A stretch of DNA of 64,000 nucleotides from JAWVFK01 sp033856175 (lineage in GTDB: Bacteria; Actinomycetota; Thermoleophilia; Solirubrobacterales; 70-9). The DNA is taken from contig JAWVFK010000012.1 of assembly GCA_033856175.1 (NCBI GenBank), positions 11,626 through 75,625 of the forward strand, in the 5' to 3' direction. Below the pieces are notes generated by a model. It did no database searches and was not told where the DNA came from. It saw only the letters and a program-made list of their open reading frames with translations. Of the stretch, positions 24,768 to 32,571 are shown piece after piece. Each line of letters opens with the position of its first letter. Positions within the stretch are counted from its first letter, which is position 1. A program made the translations under genes and the position numbers.

Positions 24768-24989
24768 ATGGCACGAGTGACGATCTATCTCCCGGACGCG
24801 ATTCGCGATCTGGTCCGCGAGCTGGCGGAGGACGGCGAGTCCTTCTCCGCCACGGTCACGCGCCTGATCGAGAGCGGCGCCCGCGAAAGCGGCCACCGGG
24901 GCCCGGCCTACATCGGCGCCGGCGAGGGTCCCGGCGATCTCGGCCTGATGGCCGAGCGCTACCTGCGCGAGCTGGACACCGAGCACTGA
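24768..24989 (+). CDS. Ribbon-helix-helix antitoxin
   Basis: The 73-residue protein begins MARVTIYLPDAIRDLVREL, the beta-strand and helix of a CopG/RHH DNA-binding domain, followed by ESFSATVTRLIESGARE as the second helix. The C-terminal AERYLRELDTEH would wrap the toxin. GGAGG lies 6 bases before the ATG. The PIN-domain gene follows with a 4-base overlap, the classic type II toxin-antitoxin arrangement. The complex would be expected to bind its own promoter around 24728-24760. Confidence 0.85.
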   Translation: MARVTIYLPDAIRDLVRELAEDGESFSATVTRLIESGARESGHRGPAYIGAGEGPGDLGLMAERYLRELDTEH

Positions 24990-25423
24990 AGGTAGTCGCG
25001 GACACAGGTCCGCTGGTCGCCGCCGCGAACAGCCGCGAACGAGCACATCTCCTCGCCGCCACCCTCATCCGCCAGCTTGGCAGCCGGCTCGTAGTACCGG
25101 TGCCCGTACTGGTCGAGGCCGACCATCTCCTGCGCAGACGGGTCGATTCCAATACAGCGCGCTTGTTGCTCGACTCGGTCGCTCGTGGCGTTCATCTCGC
25201 CGCACCTCTGACCTCAGGGCTGCTGAAGCGCGCGGTTGAGATCGACGCCGAGTTCGCAGACCTCGACCTCGGGCTCGCCGACGCCGCCGTCATGGCAATC
25301 GCCGAGCGCGACGACCTGCCGATACTGACCTTCGACTTCGAGCATTTCCGCGCAACCCGACCCCGCCAGGGCTTCTGGCGCCTCGTCATCGACGAGGCGC
25401 GCTATCGGGAGGCCACGGGCTAG
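24986..25423 (+). CDS. PIN-domain toxin (VapC-like ribonuclease) with CTG start
   Basis: The 145-residue PIN domain begins LKVVADTGPLVAAANSRE, with the first catalytic Asp in ADTGPL. PVPVLVEADHLLRR supplies the conserved Glu, DLGLADAAVMAIAERD the third acidic residue, and ILTFDFEHF the last Asp. VapC-type toxins cleave tRNA or rRNA using a metal held by these acids. No ATG, GTG or TTG lies in frame between the upstream shadow region and this first strand. The codon aligned with the family start is CTG at 24986, overlapping the antitoxin stop as CTGA, so a CTG start is the best reading. Confidence 0.8.
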   Translation: MKVVADTGPLVAAANSRERAHLLAATLIRQLGSRLVVPVPVLVEADHLLRRRVDSNTARLLLDSVARGVHLAAPLTSGLLKRAVEIDAEFADLDLGLADAAVMAIAERDDLPILTFDFEHFRATRPRQGFWRLVIDEARYREATG

Positions 25424-25433
25424 TAGTACGCGC

Positions 25434-26861
25434 TCAGACCGTCGCCATTTCGAGTTGACCGCTTGGCTTGGGCTGCGGCCCCTCCGGGCCGTATTGATCG
25501 ATCGCCACCGTGGCGTGCAGCGTCTCCAGCATGATCATCAGATCGCGTGGCACGGAGTGGTGTTCGAGGTAGTGAAGGTCGTAGCCGAGCTTGCGGGCGC
25601 TGCCGTCCGCGCTGCCGGAATAGCCGCAATGCACCTGGGCCCAGCCCGTGATGCCGGGCTTCACCATGTGACGGCGACCGTAGGCCGGTAGCTGCCGTTC
25701 CAGTCGCTTGACGATCGAGGCCCGCTCCGGGCGCGGACCGACGAGGCTCATCTCGCCGCGCAGGACGTTTGCCAGCTGCGGCAGCTCGTCGATGTGCGTT
25801 CGGCGCAGGAACCGGCCGACGCTGGTGACGCGATCATCTCCGGCGCCGCTCCAGGTCGCCTGCCCCGATGTCTCGGCGTCGGTCCGCATCGAACGCAGCT
25901 TGACGATGTCGAATGCTTTGCCACCCTCGCCGATGCGTCGCTGGCGGTAGAGGACCGGACCGCCGCCGGATAGCTTGATGGCGAGCGCGCCGAGGCCTAT
26001 GAGCGGTGCCGCGAGCAGCGTCAGCGGGCTCGCGACGGCGAGGTCGAGAAGGCGCTCGGAGAGCGGGGTGCCCGTGCGGAGGCGGGTACGCATCGCCATC
26101 GCGGTGCGAAAGCGCAAGATGCTCGTCGCGTTGAGCCGCACGCGCCCAAGCGTCGTCTCGTAGAGCTCATTGGCGGCGATCATGCGCACAGGCAGCTCGG
26201 AGCAGATTGCGGTCAGCTGATCGAACTGTCGGCGTCTGCCGGCCTGATCGCTGTCGGTCGCGGGGTCTGCGTCGTGTACGAGCAGGTCGATGTTGTGATC
26301 GATCAGAATCTCGCGCCCCTCCTCGATCGAGCCGAGACAGTGGGCGCTCTGCCGCGGGGAGGTGGCGCCGGCTTCGCTGTCGATCCAGCCAACGACCCGA
26401 TGACCGCGCACTCCGGCGCTGGACAGCTCCTCGTCGAGCTCTCGGCGCCAGGCGCCGCCGATCGTCGCGATCCTGACCTCGCGGCCTGACTGGAATCTGA
26501 CGCTGGTCCAGAACCCGAATGCGAGCACGATCCACGCTCCGACCAGCGGCGCGACGTAGCCGTCGGTATCAAGCCCGCTACCCGCTCCCAGGCGGATCAA
26601 CTGCATGACGAACACTGCGGCGACGACCGCTGCCGCCCGCGTCGCCAGCGAGGTGACCGGCGTCAGATGGCTCGGCGGGCTCCGCGATTCGATCAGCGAG
26701 CTAGCGACAAGCGTCGTGGCAATCATCGCCATGCCCTCCCCCACACGGCCACTGTGGTTGAAGACAATCGCACCGCCGGCGACCGCCGGCGAAACGCGCA
26801 GGGCCATCAGTTGCTGCAGGCGTCGAGCCTGGGGCGTGGCGATTGTGATTGCCGGGAACAC
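25434..26861 (-). CDS. Undecaprenyl-phosphate sugar phosphotransferase (exopolysaccharide initiating transferase)
   Basis: The 475-residue membrane protein has an N-terminal region with about three hydrophobic segments, a middle nucleotide-binding-like domain (about 130-240, IATIGGAW onward) and a C-terminal bacterial sugar transferase domain from about 270. The catalytic domain shows a membrane helix (SPLTLLAAPLIGLGALAIKL), VLYRQRRIGEGGKAFDIVKLRSM, HIDELPQLANVL, SLVGPRPER and KPGITGWAQV. These enzymes transfer a sugar-1-phosphate to undecaprenyl phosphate to begin exopolysaccharide or glycan synthesis. It lies 13 bases after the LPFTG-protein gene on the same strand. Fewer N-terminal helices than usual are apparent. 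Confidence 0.85.
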   Translation of the reverse strand: MFPAITIATPQARRLQQLMALRVSPAVAGGAIVFNHSGRVGEGMAMIATTLVASSLIESRSPPSHLTPVTSLATRAAAVVAAVFVMQLIRLGAGSGLDTDGYVAPLVGAWIVLAFGFWTSVRFQSGREVRIATIGGAWRRELDEELSSAGVRGHRVVGWIDSEAGATSPRQSAHCLGSIEEGREILIDHNIDLLVHDADPATDSDQAGRRRQFDQLTAICSELPVRMIAANELYETTLGRVRLNATSILRFRTAMAMRTRLRTGTPLSERLLDLAVASPLTLLAAPLIGLGALAIKLSGGGPVLYRQRRIGEGGKAFDIVKLRSMRTDAETSGQATWSGAGDDRVTSVGRFLRRTHIDELPQLANVLRGEMSLVGPRPERASIVKRLERQLPAYGRRHMVKPGITGWAQVHCGYSGSADGSARKLGYDLHYLEHHSVPRDLMIMLETLHATVAIDQYGPEGPQPKPSGQLEMATV

Positions 26862-26874
26862 GAGAGGACGTCAC

Positions 26875-27237
26875 CTAGGCGCGTGGTTTGGTGGTTGAGA
26901 ATCGGTTCAGCACCAGGCCAACGCCAACGAGCGCCACGGCGACCATTGCCAGAGCGACCAGGTCAGCGCCGGTAAAGGGAAGGACGCCGAGCCGCTTTTG
27001 TTGACCCGCCGCTGCGCTGCCGTCGGCGGCAGGGGTTGCGGCGGCAGCGGTTGCCTTGTCGATCTTGGTGGCGTACTGCGCCGCCGACGGATCGGCTGCA
27101 AGCGCCGCGACGGGTCCCGCGACGGTCATGGCCAGCAGGCCGGCCACGACGAGCGAGCAAGGACCTGCGCGTCGGAACCGCACTCGCGGATCCGTCGCGT
27201 TGCTTGCGCTGCTGGGTTCCTTGGTGGTTTCGTGCAT
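26875..27237 (-). CDS. Small exported protein with C-terminal LPFTG sorting signal
   Basis: From ATG 27237, chosen because GAGGAG lies 5 bases upstream, the protein has 120 residues. A signal peptide (SLVVAGLLAMTVAGPVAALA) is followed by a short Ala-rich mature region of about 35 residues. The end is a complete sortase motif: LPFTG at residues 86-90, a hydrophobic helix (ADLVALAMVAVALVGVGLVL) and a basic tail. Class E-type or LPxTG-like sortases cut such motifs and link the protein to the wall. No sortase gene is in the window. The tiny mature domain suggests a structural or carrier role, perhaps linked to the polysaccharide transferase encoded 13 bases downstream. Confidence 0.75.
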   Translation of the reverse strand: MHETTKEPSSASNATDPRVRFRRAGPCSLVVAGLLAMTVAGPVAALAADPSAAQYATKIDKATAAAATPAADGSAAAGQQKRLGVLPFTGADLVALAMVAVALVGVGLVLNRFSTTKPRA

Positions 27238-27408
27238 GAGACTCCTCAGGGCCATCTGGTGGCTTGCATGGATTGAGTCGGCCGTGGCCCCAACGTCAAC
27301 TGTGCCCTCGCTGGGACCTCGCACCAATTTTGGGTAGGTTTGATCTCGGTCCGGCAAGGTTCGCGGGCAGATTCACTGACTCGGAGGCTCGGTTTCGGAT
27401 CTGGCGCC

Positions 27409-28617
27409 GTGGTGGTCAGTGCGGCGACAAGTCGAAGATCCTTGCGAAACGACGACCTACTTTCGATCAGCGAAGCGGCGGATGCGCTCGACGTGTCCGT
27501 GACGACGCTGCGTCGATGGAGTGAGGCCGAGCGGATCCAAAGCGAGCGGACCGCCGGTGGGCACCGCCGCTTCCACCTCGCCGAGGTCAGGCGCGTGCTC
27601 TCGGATCGTCAGGGGTCGGTGCCCTCGCGAATCCGTCCCCTCGAACCGCCGAGCAAGCCAATGGTCGGTTTTGCCCGACTCCTGGATGAGCAAGGTGACC
27701 GGCTCGCCACCGCCGCCGCCAAGCGCCTTTACGGCGGCGGCAGGCCAGGATGGTTCTCATCGGCGGCGGCAGGCGATCATCTTCGCGACTGGGTGAGCGC
27801 GACCGCGCAGGGGGTGCGGTCCGGGCGCTACGAGGAGGCGATTGCCGCCTGGCAGAGGCTGACCAGGCAGGCGGACCTCGAGCAGGCCTCTGTCCTCGAG
27901 TGCCATTCGTTCCTGGAGTTCTTCGGGATCGGCGCCGGCCGGGAGCTGAAGGAGTTGGCCGAATCGGAGATAGGGGACTGCCGCCGGCTGATCGCGTCCC
28001 TGAGGCAGCTTCTCCTGGATCATGCCAGCGTTGTCGCACCATCCGAGGACTCGGAAGCCGATGGGGGGCAGCCCCGTGAAGCCCGGGTCTCGAGCGAGGC
28101 TGCCGCGGCGGCCTGGCCCGGGGCGGCCCTCGACAGCACGCTCGCGGAGATCGCGTCCCTCGGCGATATCGAGTCGGCGACGATCTTTCTGGCCGAGCGC
28201 GGCGGCTCGGAGCTGCGACTTGCTGCGACGGTCAACGTCGCCGAAAGCGGCGGCGACCGCAACGGCGACGGAGATCGCCTGACGGGGTTGGCAGTCGGCG
28301 CCGACGATCCGGTGAGGCAGGTGGCCAGCGAGGGCCGCGCGCGGCTGATCGTCGGCGCTGGCGCGGCGGTGGCCAACCGGGGAGCGGCAGGCGGCCCGAT
28401 GACGGCCGCGCCGATGTTCTGCGACGGGCGTCTGATCGGCGTGCTCTGCCTCTCCATACAGGGGAGCCGCCGTGTCGACGAGCACGACCTGTTGCTGCTG
28501 ACTACGGTGGGACGCGGAATCGCGATCGCCCTGGAGCTCCCGGACTGCGCCGAGGGTCGAGTCGACCTCGAGAACGCGATGAGCGCATTCCGTGCCGCCT
28601 GGCGGCGGGCTTCGTAA
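27409..28617 (+). CDS. MerR-type HTH regulator with C-terminal GAF-like sensor domain
   Basis: From GTG 27409 the protein has 402 residues; the frame opens at TTG 27340, but a TAGGTT -10 candidate covers that codon, so a downstream start is more likely. The DNA-binding domain is SISEAADALDVSVTTLRRWSE...RTAGGHRRF, the MerR/excisionase winged helix that reads a DNA minor groove next to the helix-turn-helix. Residues about 85-200 are a helical sensor-like segment. Residues about 230-400 resemble a GAF domain (SATIFLAERGGSELRLAATV, APMFCDGRLIGVLCLSIQG). It may sense a small molecule or redox state and control the divergent LPFTG-sugar transferase genes (inference). Confidence 0.7.
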   Translation: MVVSAATSRRSLRNDDLLSISEAADALDVSVTTLRRWSEAERIQSERTAGGHRRFHLAEVRRVLSDRQGSVPSRIRPLEPPSKPMVGFARLLDEQGDRLATAAAKRLYGGGRPGWFSSAAAGDHLRDWVSATAQGVRSGRYEEAIAAWQRLTRQADLEQASVLECHSFLEFFGIGAGRELKELAESEIGDCRRLIASLRQLLLDHASVVAPSEDSEADGGQPREARVSSEAAAAAWPGAALDSTLAEIASLGDIESATIFLAERGGSELRLAATVNVAESGGDRNGDGDRLTGLAVGADDPVRQVASEGRARLIVGAGAAVANRGAAGGPMTAAPMFCDGRLIGVLCLSIQGSRRVDEHDLLLLTTVGRGIAIALELPDCAEGRVDLENAMSAFRAAWRRAS

Positions 28618-28650
28618 CAATCGGCGCGCCTTCCGCCGGCCGGCGCCTCC

Positions 28651-28656
28651 TAGCGT
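28651..28656 (+). promoter_or_regulatory. -10 element (TAGCGT) for the pseudopilin-like gene
   Basis: TAGCGT lies 6 bases before the GTG at 28663, the same geometry as at 24367. Confidence 0.45.
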
Positions 28657-28662
28657 CGGAAC

Positions 28663-29550
28663 GTGGGCGCTCGCCGCAGGCTCCAGGCAACACGAGGACA
28701 GGCCAGCCCCGAGTGGCTGGCTCTGATCCTGCTGATCGCGCTGCTCTTCCTGGCGCTGCTCTTCGCGATGCGCGGGCGGCTCCCCGGTTTCTCGCTGATC
28801 GAATCGATCGCCAACCGCCTCGTCTGTGCCGTGCGGCTGAGCGACGGCTGCGGCCAGGATTCGGAGCTCGTGGCGGCCTATGGCGAGCGAGTGGCGCAGC
28901 TGGTCCGCGCGCACGCGCCGGGCATCGCCTACGAGAGCGGGATGACGGCGCTGCCGGTCGACTTCCGCAGCTGCCGCGACACGACCTGCGGCGCCGGTTC
29001 GGCAAGGGGCACGGTCACCCGCTCGATCACCGGCCAGCCGGTCACCGCTTTCGTCCACGTCGTCGAGCGCGGCGGCTCGACCTACCTCCAGTACTGGCTC
29101 TACTACCCCAACAGCGCGACGCTGCGAGGAGTGCCGATCGCCGGCAGCGCCGGTTACCACCCGGACGACTGGGAGGGCTACCAGGTACGAATCGGCTCCA
29201 GCGGTGTCGACGCCCGGGCCACCTCGCACCACGGCTACAACTACTCCGGCGGCGCCCGCAACTGGGGCTCGGACTCAGGCATCGGGCCGCTGCGCTCGGC
29301 CACCGAGATCGCCCATCTGCGCCCGCACGGGGGCTGGGGGCCGGAGACGCACGTCGTCTCGATCTCCGGCGGCAGCCACGCCGGCCACGTTGGCAAGTCG
29401 CTGCCAGCCTCCGGCCGGACGACGCCGGCTCGTTCCATCTCGCTGGTGCCGATCGAGGCGCTGACGTCCAGCTCGCGCGCCACGGCCTTCGCGATCGATC
29501 CGCCGTGGCGCAAGCCCGTCTATCTGGATCCCGAGTCCAGCGAAACGTGA
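28663..29550 (+). CDS. Exported pseudopilin-like protein with Vps62-like (DUF946) domain
   Basis: In this 295-residue protein the N-terminus reads RRRLQATRG then QASPEWLALI and a hydrophobic helix, so Gly12 is followed by a segment with Glu at +5. This is the arrangement cut by prepilin peptidases in TadE-like and class III signal proteins. The remainder is a beta-rich extracellular domain with STYLQYWLYYPNS and HPDDWEGYQVRI, reminiscent of the YWxxY and HEGDWE segments of Vps62/DUF946 proteins; that assignment is from memory and moderate. The predicted location is membrane-anchored, facing out, possibly processed by PilD (48073). Function unknown. The GTG start fits the -10 at 28651. Confidence 0.55.
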   Translation: MGARRRLQATRGQASPEWLALILLIALLFLALLFAMRGRLPGFSLIESIANRLVCAVRLSDGCGQDSELVAAYGERVAQLVRAHAPGIAYESGMTALPVDFRSCRDTTCGAGSARGTVTRSITGQPVTAFVHVVERGGSTYLQYWLYYPNSATLRGVPIAGSAGYHPDDWEGYQVRIGSSGVDARATSHHGYNYSGGARNWGSDSGIGPLRSATEIAHLRPHGGWGPETHVVSISGGSHAGHVGKSLPASGRTTPARSISLVPIEALTSSSRATAFAIDPPWRKPVYLDPESSET

Positions 29551-29571
29551 GGTCGCGTCGCGCGAGGACGG

Positions 29572-30339
29572 CTAGCGCGGCGGCATCCGCAGCGCGCCGT
29601 CCAGCCGGATCGTCTCGCCGTTCAGCATCTGGTTGGCGACGATCTGGGTGACCAGCTCGGCGTATTCGTCGGGCCGGCCGAGGCGCGAGGGATAGGGGAT
29701 GCCGGCGCCAAGCGCCTGGCGCGCCTCCTCGGGCAGCGCCGCCAGCAGCGGCGTGTCGAAGAGGCCCGGCGCGATCGTCACGACGCGGACGCCCCGCCCC
29801 GCCATGTCGCGCGCGGCCGGCAGCGTCAGGCCGGCGATGCCGCCCTTCGAGGCGGCGTAGGCGACCTGGCCGATCTGGCCGTCGAAGGCGGCGATCGAGG
29901 CGGTGTTGATGCAGACGCCGCGCTCGTCGCCCTCCTCGGGCTCGTTGGCGGCCATCGACGCGGCCGCCAGGCGCAGGGCGTTGAAGGTGCCGATCAGGTT
30001 GACCTTGACGACGTTGGAGAAGTACTCGAGGTTGTGAGGCCCGTTCTTGCCGGCAACACGCTCGGCCCAGCCGATGCCGGCGCAGCAGACCGAGATCCGC
30101 AGGCCGCCGTCGGCCTCGGCGGCGGCGTCCACCGCTGCCTGCACGGGCGCCTCTTCGGTCACGTTCGCCTCGACGAAGCGCGCCCGCTCGCCGAGCTCGG
30201 CCGCCAGCGACTCGCCCTTCTCGGCGTTGAGGTCGGCGATCACGACCGCGGCGCCCTCGGCGTGCAGCCGCCGCGCCGTCGCCTCGCCGAGCCCTGAGGC
30301 TCCGCCGAGAACCAGCGCGCTCTTCCCCTCGATCCGCAT
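29572..30339 (-). CDS. Short-chain dehydrogenase/reductase (3-hydroxyacyl-CoA dehydrogenase type II-like)
   Basis: The 255-residue SDR enzyme has the NAD-binding GGASGLGEATARRL motif right after the start, ADLNAEKG as the acidic residue preferring NAD(H), CCAGIGWAE in place of NNAG, a serine in CINTASIAAFDGQIGQ, and the YAASKGG catalytic Tyr-x-x-x-Lys. Overall it resembles type II 3-hydroxyacyl-CoA dehydrogenases (HSD10-like), which oxidise 3-hydroxyacyl-CoA in beta-oxidation. The start is ATG 30339; the 75 extra upstream codons in frame are a shadow through the repeat and promoter region. TAGGGT (30350-30355) lies 10 bases upstream on the minus strand. Confidence 0.85.
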   Translation of the reverse strand: MRIEGKSALVLGGASGLGEATARRLHAEGAAVVIADLNAEKGESLAAELGERARFVEANVTEEAPVQAAVDAAAEADGGLRISVCCAGIGWAERVAGKNGPHNLEYFSNVVKVNLIGTFNALRLAAASMAANEPEEGDERGVCINTASIAAFDGQIGQVAYAASKGGIAGLTLPAARDMAGRGVRVVTIAPGLFDTPLLAALPEEARQALGAGIPYPSRLGRPDEYAELVTQIVANQMLNGETIRLDGALRMPPR

Positions 30340-30349
30340 TCGGCGCGGC

Positions 30350-30355
30350 ACCCTA
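30350..30355 (-). promoter_or_regulatory. -10 element (TAGGGT) for the SDR gene
   Basis: On the minus strand TAGGGT ends 10 bases before the ATG at 30339. It directly abuts the inverted repeat at 30357-30425. Confidence 0.45.
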
Positions 30356-30356
30356 T

Positions 30357-30425
30357 CGGGGTCAGGTCGTGCGATGCCGTACCGGCGACGCCGATGGCCG
30401 ACCGGCGCCGCAAGACCTGACCCCG
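30357..30425. repeat. REP-like inverted repeat
   Basis: CGGGGTCAGGTC (30357-30368) and GACCTGACCCCG (30414-30425) are perfect complementary 12-base arms. They extend to 17 bases with one mismatch (GTGCG against CGCAA). The GGGGTCAGGTC...GACCTGACCCC form is typical of REP/RAYT-associated palindromes scattered through many bacterial genomes. It occupies the space between the divergent SDR and egtB promoters. Confidence 0.6.
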
Positions 30426-30445
30426 CTGATCGGGATGGGTAGGCT
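30417..30445 (+). promoter_or_regulatory. Candidate egtBD promoter
   Basis: CTGACC (30417-30422) is spaced 17 bases from TAGGCT (30440-30445), 21 bases before the egtB ATG. The -35 half lies within the right arm of the REP-like repeat. Confidence 0.4.
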
Positions 30446-30466
30446 TTCGGGATCGCTCTCGAGGCT

Positions 30467-31576
30467 ATGGCTGAGACAGTCAAGGACGGGATCGCCGAGC
30501 GACTGGCGCAGGCGCGCCGGCGCACGCTGCGGCTGATCGAGCCGCTCTCCGACGACCAGCTCAACCGGGTCTACTCGCCGATCCTCAGCCCGCTGATCTG
30601 GGACCTCGGCCACATCGCCAACTTCGAGGAGCTCTGGCTGGTCCAGACGATTGGCGGCCGCGAGCCGTTGCGCGGAGACCTCGGCGGTCTCTATGACGCG
30701 ATCGAGCAGCCGCGGCGGATTCGCGGCGAGCTGCCGATCCTCAGCGCCGACGAGGTCCGCCCCTACCTCGACGAGGTTCGCGAGCGCACGCTCGAGGTCC
30801 TCGGCGAGATCGAGCTCGAGAAGAGCGAGGATCCCCTCCTTCGCGGCGGCTTCGTCTACGAGATGCTGCTTGCCCACGAGCACCAGCACAACGAGACGAT
30901 GCTGCAGCTGCTGCAGCTGGTCGATGGCTACGAACCGCCCGAGGACGAGGCGCCGCCCTCGCCGGCGGCGACAGATGGGCCCGAGACGGTCCGCCTCGAG
31001 GCGGGCAGCTACGAGATCGGCGCCGGCTCGCTCGACGAAGGTTTTTCGTACGACAACGAGCGCCGGCGCCACGCCGTCGAGCTGACTGCCTTCGAGATCG
31101 ACCGCAGCCCGGTGACCAACGCGGCCTTCGCCGAGTTCCTCGCCGCCACCGACTCCGAGCCGCCGCAGTACTGGCGCCGCGACGGTTCCCGCTGGGTTCG
31201 CACCGCCTACGGCCGCGAGGCGCCGCCCGACCCGGCCGCCGCGGTCGTACACGTCGACTTCCACCAGGCCGAGGCCTTCGCCGAGTGGGCCGGCAAGCGC
31301 CTGCCGAGCGAGCAGGAGTGGGAGGCCGCCCACGACCAGCTCGCCGGCCTCGGCCAGGTCTGGGAGTGGACCAGCTCCGAGTTCACCGCCTATCCGGGCT
31401 TTGAGGCCTTCCCTTACAGGGAGTACTCCGAGGCATTCTTCGACCAGGGCTACGAGGTGCTGCGCGGCGGCTCGTGGGCAGCGCACCCCAGCGTCATCCG
31501 ACCGAGCTTCCGCAACTGGGATCTACCGCAGCGGCGGCAGATCTTCGCCGGCATCCGCTGCGCCTGGGACGCATGA
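30467..31576 (+). CDS. egtB: Ergothioneine biosynthesis sulfoxide synthase EgtB
   Basis: The 369-residue non-heme iron enzyme joins hercynine to gamma-glutamylcysteine or cysteine with oxygen in ergothioneine synthesis. The N-terminal DinB-like helical domain supplies the iron ligands: His49 (WDLGHIANFEELW) and the HX3HXE motif as His137/His141 (AHEHQHNE). The C-terminal formylglycine-generating-enzyme-like domain runs from about 175 to the end (VRLEAGSYEIGA, VTNAAFAEFL, KRLPSEQEWEAA, WEWTSSEF, VLRGGSWA, FAGIRCAWD). It is about 60 residues shorter than typical actinobacterial EgtB, mainly within the C-terminal domain. Its stop overlaps the egtD start (ATGA). egtA, egtC and egtE are not in the window. 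Confidence 0.93.
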   Translation: MAETVKDGIAERLAQARRRTLRLIEPLSDDQLNRVYSPILSPLIWDLGHIANFEELWLVQTIGGREPLRGDLGGLYDAIEQPRRIRGELPILSADEVRPYLDEVRERTLEVLGEIELEKSEDPLLRGGFVYEMLLAHEHQHNETMLQLLQLVDGYEPPEDEAPPSPAATDGPETVRLEAGSYEIGAGSLDEGFSYDNERRRHAVELTAFEIDRSPVTNAAFAEFLAATDSEPPQYWRRDGSRWVRTAYGREAPPDPAAAVVHVDFHQAEAFAEWAGKRLPSEQEWEAAHDQLAGLGQVWEWTSSEFTAYPGFEAFPYREYSEAFFDQGYEVLRGGSWAAHPSVIRPSFRNWDLPQRRQIFAGIRCAWDA

Positions 31577-32571
31577 TGGAGCCGCTCGCAAGCACCGAGC
31601 AGGTGAGGATCGACGTCCATCTACCGGATGGCGGCACCCTCTCCGAGCTCGCCGGCGACACCCGCGAGGGTCTCGCCCGCCAGCTCAAGGAGCTGCCGCC
31701 GAAGTACTTCTACGACGAGCGCGGCTCGGAGCTCTTCGAGCAGATCACGACGCTTCCCGAGTACTACCCGACGCGCGCCGAGCGCACGATCCTCGAACAG
31801 CGGGGCGCCGAGATCGTCGCCGCCGCCGGCAGCCCGCGCACGCTCGTCGAACTGGGCTCGGGCGCCTGCAGCAAGACCCGCTGCCTGCTCGACGCGATGC
31901 GCGATGCCGGTTGCCTCGAGCTCTACATCCCCGTCGACATCTCCGAGGAGATCACCCGCCGCGCCGCCGACGAGCTGGTCGCCGAATACCCCGGCCTGCG
32001 CGTCCGGGGCGTCGTCTGCGACTTCGAGCACCACCTCGAGTGGCTGCCGACGAACGGTGGCCGGCTGATCGCCTTCCTCGGCGGCACGATCGGCAACTTC
32101 GACGTCGAGGCCCGCCACGGCTTCCTCGTCCGCATCGCCGCGACGATGGGGCCTGACGACCGCCTGCTGCTCGGCACCGACCTCGTCAAGGACCGTGACC
32201 GCCTCGAAGCCGCCTACGACGACTCCCAGGGAGTCACCGCCGAGTTCAACAAGAACGTCCTCCACGTCCTCAACCGCGAGCTCGACGCCGACTTCGACCT
32301 CGCCCGCTTCGAGCACCGAGCCTTCTACGACGCCGACGAGGAGCGCATCGACATCCGCCTGCGCTCGACCGCCGACCAGAGGGTCCGCCTCGAGGCCCTC
32401 GACATGGAGGTCGCCTTCGCCGAAGGCGAGGATCTGAGAACCGAGCTCTCCTGCAAGTTCACCCCCGACTCGCTGGAGCGCTCCTACGCCGAAGCTGGCC
32501 TGGAGATGACGAGCTTCTTCACCGACCCGGAGGAGCTCTTCGCCCTCTCGCTGGCTCGGGTCAGCGGCTGA
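31573..32571 (+). CDS. egtD: L-histidine N-alpha-methyltransferase EgtD
   Basis: The 332-residue SAM-dependent enzyme trimethylates histidine to hercynine, the first step of ergothioneine synthesis. LPPKYFYDERGSELFEQIT and YYPTRAERTIL are the hallmark N-terminal segments, LVELGSGACSKTRCLLDA is the SAM-binding glycine motif, and FLGGTIGNF and GTDLVKD line the active site. The start is ATG 31573 (MMEPL), within the 4-base ATGA overlap with egtB; the next codon is also ATG. The gene runs 11 bases past the stop of the convergent LLM oxidoreductase. Confidence 0.95.
   Translation: MMEPLASTEQVRIDVHLPDGGTLSELAGDTREGLARQLKELPPKYFYDERGSELFEQITTLPEYYPTRAERTILEQRGAEIVAAAGSPRTLVELGSGACSKTRCLLDAMRDAGCLELYIPVDISEEITRRAADELVAEYPGLRVRGVVCDFEHHLEWLPTNGGRLIAFLGGTIGNFDVEARHGFLVRIAATMGPDDRLLLGTDLVKDRDRLEAAYDDSQGVTAEFNKNVLHVLNRELDADFDLARFEHRAFYDADEERIDIRLRSTADQRVRLEALDMEVAFAEGEDLRTELSCKFTPDSLERSYAEAGLEMTSFFTDPEELFALSLARVSG

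Noticed and set aside
30340..30564. 75-codon extension of the SDR gene
   Set aside because: It would be encoded by the REP-like repeat and the egtB start region; the NAD-binding strand begins directly after ATG 30339.
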